Assembly: GCF_900100315.1 (NCBI RefSeq)
Contig: NZ_FNFF01000003.1
Span: 407,813-471,812, forward strand
DNA: 64,000 nucleotides
From: Streptomyces indicus
Lineage (GTDB): Bacteria; Actinomycetota; Actinomycetes; Streptomycetales; Streptomycetaceae
Direction: 5' to 3'
How positions within the stretch are numbered: the stretch's first letter is position 1; each line of letters starts with the position of its first letter. A program made the position numbers and the translations under genes. Below the pieces are notes generated by a model. The model ran no database searches. It was not told the origin of the DNA and was given only the letters and a program-made list of their open reading frames with translations. Shown here piece after piece: positions 16,409 through 24,876 of the stretch.

Positions 16409-17560
16409 TCAGAACGCCGAAACTCCCGTGAGCGCCCGCCCGATGAGCAGCTTCTGTATCTGCGAGGTGCCCTCGTAGAGGGTCATCACGCGGGCGTCGC
16501 GCAGCAGCTTCCCGGCCGGGTACTCGTCGATGTAGCCGTAACCGCCGAAGACCTGGAGGCAGTTGTTGGCTGCGCGCACCGCCGCCTCGGAGGCGAAGAG
16601 CTTCGCCTTGGAGGACTCGGTGGCGAAGGGCTGCCCGCGGTCGATCAGATCGGCGACCCGCCAGGTCAGCAGCCGCGCCGCGTCCACGTCCACGGCGATG
16701 TCGCTGATCAGCTCCTGGACGAGCTGGTGGCGGGCGATGGAGGTGCCGAACTGCTCCCGCTCCCCCGCGTACTTCACCGCCGCGTCCAGCGCGGCCTGGG
16801 CGATCCCCACGCAGCCGGCCGCGACCGACATCCGGCCCTTGGCGAGCGCGGACATCGCGACGGAGAAGCCCTTGCCCTCGGGGCCGAGCATCGCCGAGGC
16901 CGGCACGCGGACGCCCTCGAGGACCAGCTCCGCGGTGGCCTGACCGCGCAGACCGAGCTTGCCGTGGATCTCCCGGCGGGTGAGACCAGGAGTGTCCGTC
17001 GGGGTCAGGAAGGCGGAGACGCCCTTGTGGCCGGGCTCGTCGTTGGTGCGCGCGAAGAGCAGCACGACATCGGCCCAGGTGCCGTTCGTGATGAACATCT
17101 TGGTGCCGTTGACGACGTACGCGTCGCCGTCCCGTACGGCCTTGGTGGAGAGGTTGCCCGCGTCCGAACCGGTCCCGGGCTCGGTGAGGCCGAAGCTGCC
17201 GACGAAGGAGCCGGAGGTGAGGCCGGGCAGCCACTGCTGCTTCTGCTCCTCGTTCCCCCAGGCGGCGATCGTCTTGGCGACGAGGCCGAGCGAGACGGAG
17301 ACGATGCCGCGCACCGAGGAGTCCCCGCGCCCGAGCTCCTCGGTGACCAGGCAGTACGCGAGGTGGTCGCCGCCGCTGCCGCCGTAGCGCTCGTCGATCG
17401 TGAGCCCGAGGAAGCCGACCTCGCCGAGCTTCTTCACGATCCCGCGGTCGACCTGTTCGGCGCGGTCCCACTCCGTGACGTGCGGGGTGATCTCGCGGGC
17501 GGTGAAGTCACGGGCCAGGTCCTGTACGGCCCGCTGCTCGTCACTGAGTTCCAGGTTCAT
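16409..17560 (-). CDS. Acyl-CoA dehydrogenase
   Basis: Typical acyl-CoA dehydrogenase of 383 residues. Landmarks are LTEPGTGSDAGN (flavin loop), MFITNGTWADVV, the GYGYIDEYPAGKLLRDARV segment and the catalytic base Glu363 in LYEGTSQIQKLLIGR, the short-/branched-chain type signature. The start ATG at 17560 is 67 bases from the divergent tetR start, with an operator-like palindrome between them. Regulated, FAD-dependent alpha,beta-desaturation of an acyl-CoA, with electrons to ETF, is expected. The preceding open frame to 17590 is not used because it covers the operator region. Confidence 0.93.
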   Translation of the reverse strand: MNLELSDEQRAVQDLARDFTAREITPHVTEWDRAEQVDRGIVKKLGEVGFLGLTIDERYGGSGGDHLAYCLVTEELGRGDSSVRGIVSVSLGLVAKTIAAWGNEEQKQQWLPGLTSGSFVGSFGLTEPGTGSDAGNLSTKAVRDGDAYVVNGTKMFITNGTWADVVLLFARTNDEPGHKGVSAFLTPTDTPGLTRREIHGKLGLRGQATAELVLEGVRVPASAMLGPEGKGFSVAMSALAKGRMSVAAGCVGIAQAALDAAVKYAGEREQFGTSIARHQLVQELISDIAVDVDAARLLTWRVADLIDRGQPFATESSKAKLFASEAAVRAANNCLQVFGGYGYIDEYPAGKLLRDARVMTLYEGTSQIQKLLIGRALTGVSAF

Positions 17561-17578
17561 CGGCACCCACCCCGGTCC

Positions 17579-17599
17579 GTTAATTATCACTGCTAGTTT
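17579..17599. promoter_or_regulatory. TetR operator, site A (acyl-CoA dehydrogenase/tetR promoters)
   Basis: On the minus strand this reads AAACTAGCAGTGATAATTAA plus C. It matches the 21-mer at 22174-22194 in 15 positions, including the first eight (AAACTAGC). It lies between divergent starts at 17560 and 17628, so it probably controls both. Confidence 0.65.
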
Positions 17600-17627
17600 T
17601 TCGCGTCAGGGCCCTACTATGTGCCGC

Positions 17628-18257
17628 ATGGCCCGACCGCGCAAGCCCCTCCTGAGCACCGACCGCATCGTCGAGACCGCGTGCGCGCTGGTCGACGCCG
17701 AGGGGCTCGCGGCCGTCTCCACGCGGCGCCTCGCGGCGGAGCTCGGGGTGAGCGGGCCCTCGCTCTACAACCACTTCCGCACGAAGGACCAGATCCTCGA
17801 GGCGGTCGCGGACGCGGTGAGCGCCCAGGTCGACCTGTCGATGTTCGAGGACGGGCGGCCGTGGCGGGACGCGCTGCACGCCTGGGCGGTCTCCTACCGG
17901 GCCGCGCTGCGCGACCATCCGCACATCGTCCCGGTGCTCGCGCGCGGCCCCGGCCGCAGGCCCTCGGGCCTGAAGGTGGCGGACGCGGTGTTCGGCGCGA
18001 TGACGGCGGCGGGCTGGCCGCCCGCGCAGGCCACGTCGATCGGCGCGCTGATGCGGTACTTCATCATGGGCTCGGCCCTGGGGTCGTTCGCCGGCGGTTT
18101 CGTGGACGACGAGACGGCGTACGACCCCGCGGACTACCCGCACCTCGGCCAGGCCCATCTGCTCGCCGAGCGCCAGGAGAAGGTGGACGAGCGGGCCTTC
18201 GAGACGGGTCTGACGGCGCTCCTGGACGGTTTGGAGCAGCAGTTCCGCGCCCTGTGA
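17628..18257 (+). CDS. TetR/AcrR-family regulator
   Basis: Protein of 209 residues. The HTH is at about residues 12-58 (RIVETACALVDAEGLAAVST through SLYNHFRTKDQILE) with a TetR C-terminal domain of the type found in TetR_C_1-like members. It is divergent from the acyl-CoA dehydrogenase gene and shares its promoter region with site A. A second copy of the site precedes the aldehyde dehydrogenase gene 4.6 kb away, so its regulon may include alcohol/aldehyde oxidation genes. Ligand unknown, probably an acyl-CoA or aldehyde-derived compound. Confidence 0.9.
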   Translation: MARPRKPLLSTDRIVETACALVDAEGLAAVSTRRLAAELGVSGPSLYNHFRTKDQILEAVADAVSAQVDLSMFEDGRPWRDALHAWAVSYRAALRDHPHIVPVLARGPGRRPSGLKVADAVFGAMTAAGWPPAQATSIGALMRYFIMGSALGSFAGGFVDDETAYDPADYPHLGQAHLLAERQEKVDERAFETGLTALLDGLEQQFRAL

Positions 18258-18299
18258 ACCGCGTCCTGGCCTGCGCCTGTGCCGGGGTGCCTGGCGTCG

Positions 18300-18318
18300 A
18301 TTGACGGCAGCCGTCAAT
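18300..18318. promoter_or_regulatory. Perfect 19-bp palindrome upstream of DMT transporter
   Basis: ATTGACGGCAGCCGTCAAT has nine-base perfect arms around a central A and lies 41 bases before the DMT start. It contains TTGACG, so it may overlap a -35 element. Operator is likelier than terminator because of its short single-base centre, which cannot form a hairpin loop. Confidence 0.6.
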
Positions 18319-18358
18319 TCGGTGGGCGGCGAGGGGTCCCGCGCGTAAGGTCCGTCGC

Positions 18359-19339
18359 ATGACGACCTCCGCACCTCCCGTGTCCCGCCGCTCCGAACTC
18401 CTCGCGCTCGCCGCCGCCGGTGTCACGGTCGTGCTCTGGGCCTCGGCCTTCGTCTCCATCCGCAGCGCGGGCGAGGCGTACTCGCCGGGCGCGCTGGCCC
18501 TGGGGCGGCTGCTCGCGGGTGCGCTGACCCTGGGCGCCTTCCTGCTGATACGCCGCGAGGGCCTGCCCCCGAAGGCCGCCTGGCCGGGCATCCTGATCTC
18601 CGGCCTGCTCTGGTTCGGCCTCTACATGGTGGTGCTCAACTGGGGCGAGCAGAAGGTGGACGCGGGCACGGCGGCCCTCGTCGTCAACGTCGGGCCCCTG
18701 GTGATGGCCCTGCTCGCCGGCTGGCTGCTCAAGGAGGGCCTGCCGAAGCGGCTGCTTGCCGGGATGGCGGTGTCGTTCGCGGGTGCGGCGGTGGTCGGTC
18801 TGTCGATGTCCGGCGAGGGGAACGCGTCGGTGCTCGGCGTGCTCCTCTGCCTGCTCGCCGCCGTCTCGTACGCGGGCGGCGTGGTGGCCCAGAAGCCCGC
18901 GCTGAAGCACGCGAGCCCTCTCCAGGTGACGACCTTCGGCTGTCTGATCGGCGCGGTGGCCTGCCTGCCGTTCAGCGGGGTGCTGCTCTCCGAACTCGGC
19001 GACGCCCCGGCCTCCGCCACGCTCAACATGCTCTACCTGGGCGTCTTCCCGACCGCGCTCGCCTTCACCACCTGGGCGTACGCCCTGGCCCGTACGACCG
19101 CAGGAAAGATGGGCGCGACCACGTACGCCGTGCCCGCGATCGTGGTCCTGATGTCGTGGCTCGCGCTCGACGAGGTGCCGGGCTGGCTGACGCTCCTGGG
19201 CGGCGTGATCTGCCTTGCGGGGGTGGGGGTTTCGCGCTCGAAGGGGCGTACGCGGGTGGTGGCCACGGCGGAGGAGCCGGGGCCTGTGGTGGACCCGGCT
19301 CCCGATGCCGTGGACCCGGCGGACTCCCGGCGCGCGTAG
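18359..19339 (+). CDS. EamA/DMT-family transporter
   Basis: Protein of 326 residues with ten predicted membrane helices arranged as two EamA repeats (about residues 12-145 and 155-292). It begins with the WASAFVSIRSAGEAYSPG segment typical of the RhaT/YdcZ-like exporters of this superfamily and ends in a polar tail of about 35 residues. Members export metabolites, amino acids or purines; the cargo is not predictable. A perfect 19-bp palindrome precedes the gene, so expression is likely under a dedicated repressor or activator. Confidence 0.9.
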   Translation: MTTSAPPVSRRSELLALAAAGVTVVLWASAFVSIRSAGEAYSPGALALGRLLAGALTLGAFLLIRREGLPPKAAWPGILISGLLWFGLYMVVLNWGEQKVDAGTAALVVNVGPLVMALLAGWLLKEGLPKRLLAGMAVSFAGAAVVGLSMSGEGNASVLGVLLCLLAAVSYAGGVVAQKPALKHASPLQVTTFGCLIGAVACLPFSGVLLSELGDAPASATLNMLYLGVFPTALAFTTWAYALARTTAGKMGATTYAVPAIVVLMSWLALDEVPGWLTLLGGVICLAGVGVSRSKGRTRVVATAEEPGPVVDPAPDAVDPADSRRA

Positions 19340-19376
19340 CGGTGCTGCGGGCGGGAGCGGGCCGGGCTGGGAGACG

Positions 19377-20456
19377 CTAGAAGACGACCAGCGCCCGGCC
19401 GCCCTTGCCCGCGATCATGTTCTCGAACGCGGCCGGGATGCCGTCGAGGCCGATGTGCTCGGTGACCAGGGCGGACAGGTCCAGGCGGCCCGCGCGGATG
19501 TGCTCGGCGAGCACCGGGAGGTCGGCGGCCGGGTCGCAGTTGCCGTAGACGCAGCCGGCCAGGGTGCGGCCCCAGTGGAACAACTCCAGGGCGCTGAAGG
19601 TCACTTGCTGGTCCTTGCCGCCGATGCCGACGACCGTGGTGCGGCCGCCGCGGCGCGTGGAGTCCCAGGCCGTACGGATGGTGCTCGCGCGGCCCACGCA
19701 CTCGACCGCGACGTCCACGCCGCGTCCCTCGGTCAGCTTGCGGATCTCGTTGGCCGTGGTGTCGGAGGCGAGCACGAATTCGGTGGCGCCGGCCGCGCGG
19801 GCCAGCTCCTCCTTCTCCGGCGTGACGTCGACCGCGATGACCGGGCCCGCTCCGGCGATACGGGCCGACTGGAGCGTGGCGAGACCGACGCCGCCGACGC
19901 CGTAGACGGCCACCGACTCGCCCTCCCGTACGCGTGCCGAGTGGTGCACGGCTCCGTATCCCGTGAGGACGGCGCAGCCGAGCAGCGCCGCGTCCGTGAG
20001 CGGGACGCCGTCCGGCACGGGCAGCACGCAGTTCGCGGCGACGACGGTCTCCTCGGCGAACGCGGCGACGTTCAGGCCCGGGTGCAGGTCCTTTCCGTCG
20101 GCCGTACGGGCGTAGACGTTCGCCGCGCCGCTCAGCGCGGAGGCGCAGAGCCACACCTCGCCGATGGCGCAGTGGTGGCAACTGCCGCAGGAGGGCGCCC
20201 AGTTCAGGACCACACCGTCCCCGACGGACACGTGGTCCACGCCTTCGCCCACGGCGAGCACCGTGCCCGCGCCCTCGTGGCCGAGGACGCAGGGCGTGGG
20301 CACGCGCATGGTGCCGTTGGACAGCGAGAGGTCCGAGTGGCAGACCCCGGCGGCGGCGAGCTTCACGCGCACCTGCCCGGGGCCCGGCTCGGGCAGATCG
20401 ATCTCGACGAGCTCCAGCGGGGAGCCGACGGCGGGCAGAACGGCGGCGCGGACCAC
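19377..20456 (-). CDS. Zinc-dependent alcohol dehydrogenase
   Basis: Medium-chain dehydrogenase of 359 residues. Catalytic zinc ligands are Cys39 and His60 with Glu61 (GHEGAG), and the structural zinc is bound by Cys90, Cys93, Cys96 and Cys104 (CGSCHHC plus Cys). The NAD-binding GVGGVG lies near residue 178. It resembles the class of NAD-dependent, formaldehyde/mycothiol-type and aryl-alcohol enzymes. It is downstream of the aldehyde dehydrogenase on the same strand after a 187-base gap that holds a terminator-like hairpin and a repeat tract, so coordinated but not necessarily joint transcription is likely. Expected reaction: alcohol to aldehyde. Confidence 0.92.
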   Translation of the reverse strand: MVRAAVLPAVGSPLELVEIDLPEPGPGQVRVKLAAAGVCHSDLSLSNGTMRVPTPCVLGHEGAGTVLAVGEGVDHVSVGDGVVLNWAPSCGSCHHCAIGEVWLCASALSGAANVYARTADGKDLHPGLNVAAFAEETVVAANCVLPVPDGVPLTDAALLGCAVLTGYGAVHHSARVREGESVAVYGVGGVGLATLQSARIAGAGPVIAVDVTPEKEELARAAGATEFVLASDTTANEIRKLTEGRGVDVAVECVGRASTIRTAWDSTRRGGRTTVVGIGGKDQQVTFSALELFHWGRTLAGCVYGNCDPAADLPVLAEHIRAGRLDLSALVTEHIGLDGIPAAFENMIAGKGGRALVVF

Positions 20457-20499
20457 GGTGCGTACTCCAGGGGTTGGCGGGCGAGGGCAGGCGAGACGG

Positions 20500-20580
20500 G
20501 CGTAGGCCGACGCAGGCGGGCGCAGGTCGGCGCAGGTCGGCCTATGCGTGCGTAGGCCGACGCAGGCGTGCGTAGGTGGG
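20500..20580. repeat. GTAGGCCGACGCAGGC repeat tract
   Basis: GCGTAGGCCGACGCAGGCG occurs at 20500-20518 and 20550-20568 as a direct repeat of 50-bp period. Between them are two copies of CGCAGGTCGG and an inverted version (GTCGGCCTATG) of the start of the unit. The tract lies just upstream of the alcohol dehydrogenase start. Confidence 0.65.
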
Positions 20581-20591
20581 GCGTTGTCAGT

Positions 20592-20625
20592 GGGGGCCGA
20601 TAGCCTGAGAAGGGGCTCGGCCCCC
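20592..20625. terminator. Hairpin downstream of aldehyde dehydrogenase
   Basis: GGGGGCCGA (20592-20600) pairs perfectly with TCGGCCCCC (20617-20625) around a 16-base loop. It begins 19 bases after the end of the minus-strand aldehyde dehydrogenase gene. Confidence 0.55.
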
Positions 20626-20643
20626 GGGCGGGCGGGGACTGTC

Positions 20644-22056
20644 TCAGAACTGCAGGGACTTGGTCTGCAGATACTCGGTCAGACCGTGCGGCCCCAGCTC
20701 GCGGCCGACCCCCGACTGCTTGTAACCGCCGAACGGGGCAAGGGGGTTGAACTTGCCGCCGTTGATGTCCACCTGTCCGGTGTCCATCCGGCGCGCGAAG
20801 GCCGCGGCCTCCTCGTTGTCGGCCGCCCACACCGCGCCCGCGAGCCCGTAGACCGTGCCGTTGGCGATCCGGAGCGCGTCCTCCTCGTCCTCGTAGCGGA
20901 TGAGCGAGATGACCGGGCCGAAGATCTCCTCCTGGGCGATGGTCATCTCGGGGCGCACATCGGCGAAGATCGTGGGGCTGACGTAGTAACCGGTGGGGTG
21001 CGGGGACTCGGGGCCGCCGGCCACGAGCCGGGCGCCCTCCTCGATGCCGCGGGTGATGTAACCCCGTACGCGTGCCTGCTGCTTGGCGTTGACCACCGGG
21101 CCGAGGCGGCTGGACTCGTCGTGCGGGTCGCCGGCCACATACTTGGCGGCGGCCGCGGCGGCGAGCTGCACGGCCTCGTCGTACTGGTCGGTGTGCACCA
21201 GCATCCGGGTCCAGGCGCTGCACGTCTGGCCGGAGTTGGACATCACGTTGGCCACACCGACGTTGACGGCCTTGGCCAGGTCGGCGCTCGGCAGGATCAC
21301 GTTGGCGGACTTGCCGCCGAGCTCCAGAGCCACGCGCTTGACCGCGGCGCCCGCGGTGGCGCCGATCTGCTTGCCGACGGCGGTGGAGCCGGTGAAGGAG
21401 ACCAGGTCGACCTCGGGGTGCTCGGCGAGGGCCTGTCCGGCGACCGGCCCGAGACCCGTCACCAGGTTGAACACACCGGCGGGCACGCCCGCTTCGTGCA
21501 CGGCGTCCGCGAAGAGCTGCGCGGTGAGCGGGGTGTCCTCGGCGGGCTTGAGAACGAGGGTGCAGCCGGCGGCGAGCGCGGGGGCCACCTTGGCGACGAT
21601 CTGGTGCAGCGGGTAGTTCCAGGGCGTGATCGCGCCCACGACGCCGACCGGCTCGTGCAGCACGGTCGAATTCCCGATCTTCTCCTCGAAGGCGTACGTG
21701 GCCGCCAGTTCGGCGTAGGTGCCGGCCACCGCGATCGGCAGGCCCGCGTGCACCATCTTGGCGAAGCCGAGCGGTGCGCCCAGTTCCGCGGTGACGGTCT
21801 CGGCGATCTCCTCGTGGCGTGCGGCGAGCGCGTCGCGCAGGGCGGTGAGCCTGGCGGCGCGCTCGGCGGGCGGGGTCGCGGCCCAGGCCGGCAGGGCGGC
21901 GCGGGCGGCCCGTACCGCCGCGTCCACGTCCTCGCGACCCGCGGCCGCGACATGGCCGATCACCTGCTCGTCGGCCGGGTTGACCACCTCGATGGTCTCC
22001 GCGGACGCGGCGGGCGTCCACGCGCCGTTGATGTAGAGCCCCTCGTGCGGCTTCAT
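20644..22056 (-). CDS. NAD(P)-dependent aldehyde dehydrogenase
   Basis: Aldehyde dehydrogenase of 470 residues. The catalytic cysteine is Cys279 in SGQTCSAWTR and the general base lies in LELGGKSANVI; the Rossmann PWNYPLHQ and the EEIFGPV blocks are present. The ATG at 22056 has GGGAGG upstream; the in-frame extension to 22152 is rejected. It oxidises an aldehyde, probably the product of the alcohol dehydrogenase at 19377, to the acid. Site B of the TetR operator pair is 118 bases upstream. Confidence 0.93.
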   Translation of the reverse strand: MKPHEGLYINGAWTPAASAETIEVVNPADEQVIGHVAAAGREDVDAAVRAARAALPAWAATPPAERAARLTALRDALAARHEEIAETVTAELGAPLGFAKMVHAGLPIAVAGTYAELAATYAFEEKIGNSTVLHEPVGVVGAITPWNYPLHQIVAKVAPALAAGCTLVLKPAEDTPLTAQLFADAVHEAGVPAGVFNLVTGLGPVAGQALAEHPEVDLVSFTGSTAVGKQIGATAGAAVKRVALELGGKSANVILPSADLAKAVNVGVANVMSNSGQTCSAWTRMLVHTDQYDEAVQLAAAAAAKYVAGDPHDESSRLGPVVNAKQQARVRGYITRGIEEGARLVAGGPESPHPTGYYVSPTIFADVRPEMTIAQEEIFGPVISLIRYEDEEDALRIANGTVYGLAGAVWAADNEEAAAFARRMDTGQVDINGGKFNPLAPFGGYKQSGVGRELGPHGLTEYLQTKSLQF

Positions 22057-22173
22057 GCCTCGACCTCCCTGACGAACTCCGGCGTACGCACCCCGCGTAC
22101 GGGTCGCGTCCGGACCGCGCGTACGACCTCTCCGTACGGCGGCCGTGCGCACCTCGACGGCGCACAGGGCCTC

Positions 22174-22194
22174 AAACTAGCGCTGTTAGTTTTC
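22174..22194. promoter_or_regulatory. TetR operator, site B (aldehyde dehydrogenase promoter)
   Basis: AAACTAGCGCTGTTAGTTTT plus C, with six-base perfect outer arms AAACTA and TAGTTT. It shares 15 of 21 positions with site A at 17579-17599 and overlaps the stop codon of the upstream MFS gene. Confidence 0.65.
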
Positions 22195-23436
22195 CCGCGC
22201 CAGGGGGGTCCGGACGTCCCGGCCTGTGACGTTAGTTGAAGCGGCCGGGGAAAGGGATGGCGCCGGACGCCTCAGGCCGAGGACGGCCGCACCGGCCAGA
22301 AGCACGCCAAGCATCACAAAGGGGGCGCCGATTCCGGCCGCGCCCGCGATCAGTCCGGCGGAGGCCGGGGTGGCGACCTGGCCCAGGCGGTTGCCGGTCA
22401 GGCGCAGGGCGAGGGCGGTGGAGCGGGCCTCGGCCGGGGCGGCCTGGACGACCGTGGTCATCGACAACGGCTGTCCGACCCCGAGGCAGAAGCCGAGCAC
22501 GGCGAGCATCACGGCCAGGGCCCAGACCGGCACGGGCAGGGCGATGCCCGCGCAGAGCAGTCCGGCGACGAGGCAGGTGGAGACGAGCAGGGCGGTGCGG
22601 CCGACGAGCCGGATCATCGGGGTCATCACCAGACGGCAGGCGATGGTGGCGGCCGCGCGCAGGCTGAGCAGCAGGCCGATGACGGAGGGGGCGATGCCGC
22701 GGTGTTCGCCGATCACCGGCAGGTAGGCGGTGAGGATGTCGGTGGCCGAGAGCACGGCCAGGCTGATGAGGATGCCGGCCGGGACGCCGCGCGTGCGCAG
22801 GATGCGATGGACGGGGACCTTCCGCGCGGCCGTCTTCTTCGCCGACGGCTCGGCGTGCTCGATACGCCAGAGCGAGACGAAGGAGAGCGCTGCCACGCCC
22901 GCCGAGACGAGCAGGGCGATCGCGCTCGTACGGGCCATCGCGTCGCCGTGCGCGCCCCCGGTCACCAGCGCACCCGCGGCGATCGGGCCGATCAGCTGGC
23001 CGAGCGAGGCGCCGATGGTGAAGTGACCGAAGTTGCGGTCCTGTTCGGCGGGCGCCGACTGGCGGGCGACGATCGACTGGGCGCCGATGACGAAGGCGAG
23101 GTGGCCGAGTCCCATGACTCCGCTCCACGCCGCCATCGCGGTCAGCGAGTTGGCCGTACCGCTGAGGGCGCAGCCGCCCGCTATGAGCACGACGCCTACG
23201 GGCAGCAGGGGCGCGCACCGGCCGTGGTCGGTACGACGCCCCAGCGGTACGGCGGCGAACAGCGGCAGCAGGGCGTAGATCCCCGCGATCACACCGATCG
23301 CACGCTCGTCGGCACCAAGACCGAGGGCCCGGTAGGAGACGGCCGGCCGCGCCATCGACACCGCCGCCTGCGCGAAGCCGAAGGCGATGACGAGACGCAG
23401 CAGCCAGCCCCTGCCGGGCCATCGGGAATCGGCCAT
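22186..23436 (-). CDS. MFS transporter
   Basis: Major facilitator protein of 416 residues with twelve predicted helices and the motif-A-like loop PLGRRTDHGRCAP after helix two. The central loop between helices six and seven is short and basic (EHAEPSAKKTAARK). It starts four bases after the stop of the CitMHS transporter gene, so the two form an operon. Family members are usually drug or metabolite exporters. Its stop overlaps site B of the operator in front of the aldehyde dehydrogenase gene. Confidence 0.88.
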   Translation of the reverse strand: MADSRWPGRGWLLRLVIAFGFAQAAVSMARPAVSYRALGLGADERAIGVIAGIYALLPLFAAVPLGRRTDHGRCAPLLPVGVVLIAGGCALSGTANSLTAMAAWSGVMGLGHLAFVIGAQSIVARQSAPAEQDRNFGHFTIGASLGQLIGPIAAGALVTGGAHGDAMARTSAIALLVSAGVAALSFVSLWRIEHAEPSAKKTAARKVPVHRILRTRGVPAGILISLAVLSATDILTAYLPVIGEHRGIAPSVIGLLLSLRAAATIACRLVMTPMIRLVGRTALLVSTCLVAGLLCAGIALPVPVWALAVMLAVLGFCLGVGQPLSMTTVVQAAPAEARSTALALRLTGNRLGQVATPASAGLIAGAAGIGAPFVMLGVLLAGAAVLGLRRPAPSLSPAASTNVTGRDVRTPLAREN

Positions 23437-23440
23437 CGGG

Positions 23441-24871
23441 TCAGATGATCCCGAAGAGGATGCCGGAGAACAGCACCACCAGGGAGGTGAGCGCCGCCCA
23501 TTTCACGGTGAAGCGGGTGTGGTCGCCGAACTCCACCTTGGCCATGCCGACGAGCACGTACACCGCGGGCACCAGCGGGCTGGACATGTGCAGGGCCTGG
23601 CCGGCCAGCGAGGCGCGGGCGATCTCCAGGGGCGAGACACCGTGGGCGGCGCCGGCCTCGGCGAGCACCGGCAGGACGCCGAAGTAGAAGCCGTCATTGG
23701 ACATGAAGTACGTCAGCGGGAGGCTGAGCAGTCCGGTGACCAGCGCCATCTGCGGGCCCATGGCGTCCGGGATGGTGTCCACGAGCCACTTGGCCATCGA
23801 GTCGACCATGCCCGTGCCCTGGAGGACACCGGTGAACACGGCAGCGGCGAAGACCATGCCGGAGACGTTGAGCACGTTGTCCGCGTGGGCGGCGATCCGG
23901 GCCTTCTGGTCGGGCATGTGCGGGAAGTTGACCGTGAGGGCGAGGGCCGCGCCGAGCAGGAACAGGACCGGGATCGGCAGCAGCTCCATGATCATGGCGG
24001 CGAGCAGCGCGACGGTCAGACCCGCGTTGAACCAGTAGAGCTTGGGGCGCAGGGTGGGGCGGTTCGGGTCGAGCCCCTGGAAGCCCTCGTCCTCGCCTTC
24101 GGCTTCGGCGGGCTCGGCGTCCGTGCCCGAACCGGCGCCGCCCGCGGGCTTCTTGAGCGAGACGTTGTTGCCTGCTTCCTTACCGCCTTCGCCACCGGCG
24201 CCGACGAGCACGGTCTCGGTCTCGGACTCCTGCTCCAGGACCTCGTCGAGGGTCAGCACACCGAGCCGCTTGCGCTCGCGCAGGCCGAGCACGTACGAGA
24301 GCGCGAAGACCGCGAGCAGACCGACCGCGAGCGCGGGGATCATCGGCACGAAGATCTCGGAGGCGTCGAGCTTGAGCGCGGTGGCCGCGCGGGCCGTCGG
24401 ACCGCCCCAGGGCAGCGTGTTCATCACGCCGTTGGCGGTGGCGGCGACACCGGTCATCACCACGAGGCTCATGCCGAGCCGCTTGTACAGCGGGTACATC
24501 GCGGAGACCGTGATCATGAACGTGGTGGAGCCGTCGCCGTCCAGCGAGACGATCGCGGCGAGCACGGCCGTGCCGACGACGATGCGCATCGGGTCTGCCT
24601 TGCAGAAGCGCAGGATGCCGCGGACGATCGGGTCGAAGAGACCCACGTCGATCATCACGCCGAAGTAGACGATCGCGAACATCAGCATCGCCGCGGTGGG
24701 GGCGAGGCTGGTGACGCCTTCGAGGACGTAGTCCCCGAGATGGGCTCCCTTTCCGACGAAGACGCAGAACAGCGCGGGGATCAGGACCAGCGCCGCGATC
24801 GGCGACATCTTCTTCATCATGATCAGGACCAGGAAGGTCGCGATCATGGCGAAGCCGAGGATGGTCAGCAT
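23441..24871 (-). CDS. CitMHS-family citrate:metal symporter
   Basis: Protein of 476 residues with about twelve membrane helices and the CitMHS family layout. Helices flank SLDGDGSTTFMITVSAMYPLYKRL and a second repeat with FMSNDGFYFGVLPVL. A long polar, Gly/Glu-rich cytoplasmic insert lies in the middle (about residues 215-275). CitM-type proteins import citrate complexed with Mg2+, Ca2+ or heavier metals; those of Streptomyces coelicolor prefer iron- or calcium-citrate. The ATG at 24871 is used because AGGTG is five bases upstream; an in-frame GTG at 24904 has no ribosome site and would add a TTA codon. A long-range inverted repeat and a CitB-regulator-like word lie upstream. Confidence 0.9.
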   Translation of the reverse strand: MLTILGFAMIATFLVLIMMKKMSPIAALVLIPALFCVFVGKGAHLGDYVLEGVTSLAPTAAMLMFAIVYFGVMIDVGLFDPIVRGILRFCKADPMRIVVGTAVLAAIVSLDGDGSTTFMITVSAMYPLYKRLGMSLVVMTGVAATANGVMNTLPWGGPTARAATALKLDASEIFVPMIPALAVGLLAVFALSYVLGLRERKRLGVLTLDEVLEQESETETVLVGAGGEGGKEAGNNVSLKKPAGGAGSGTDAEPAEAEGEDEGFQGLDPNRPTLRPKLYWFNAGLTVALLAAMIMELLPIPVLFLLGAALALTVNFPHMPDQKARIAAHADNVLNVSGMVFAAAVFTGVLQGTGMVDSMAKWLVDTIPDAMGPQMALVTGLLSLPLTYFMSNDGFYFGVLPVLAEAGAAHGVSPLEIARASLAGQALHMSSPLVPAVYVLVGMAKVEFGDHTRFTVKWAALTSLVVLFSGILFGII

Positions 24872-24876
24872 ATGGA

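Noticed and set aside
22083..22138. Four CGTACG palindromes upstream of the aldehyde dehydrogenase
   Set aside because: CGTACG is very common in this genome type; spacing is irregular, so no operator array is claimed.
22228..22239. TGACGTTAGTTG near the end of the MFS gene, similar to TGACGTTAGGTG before citMHS
   Set aside because: It lies in coding sequence and matches over a short word; probably chance.
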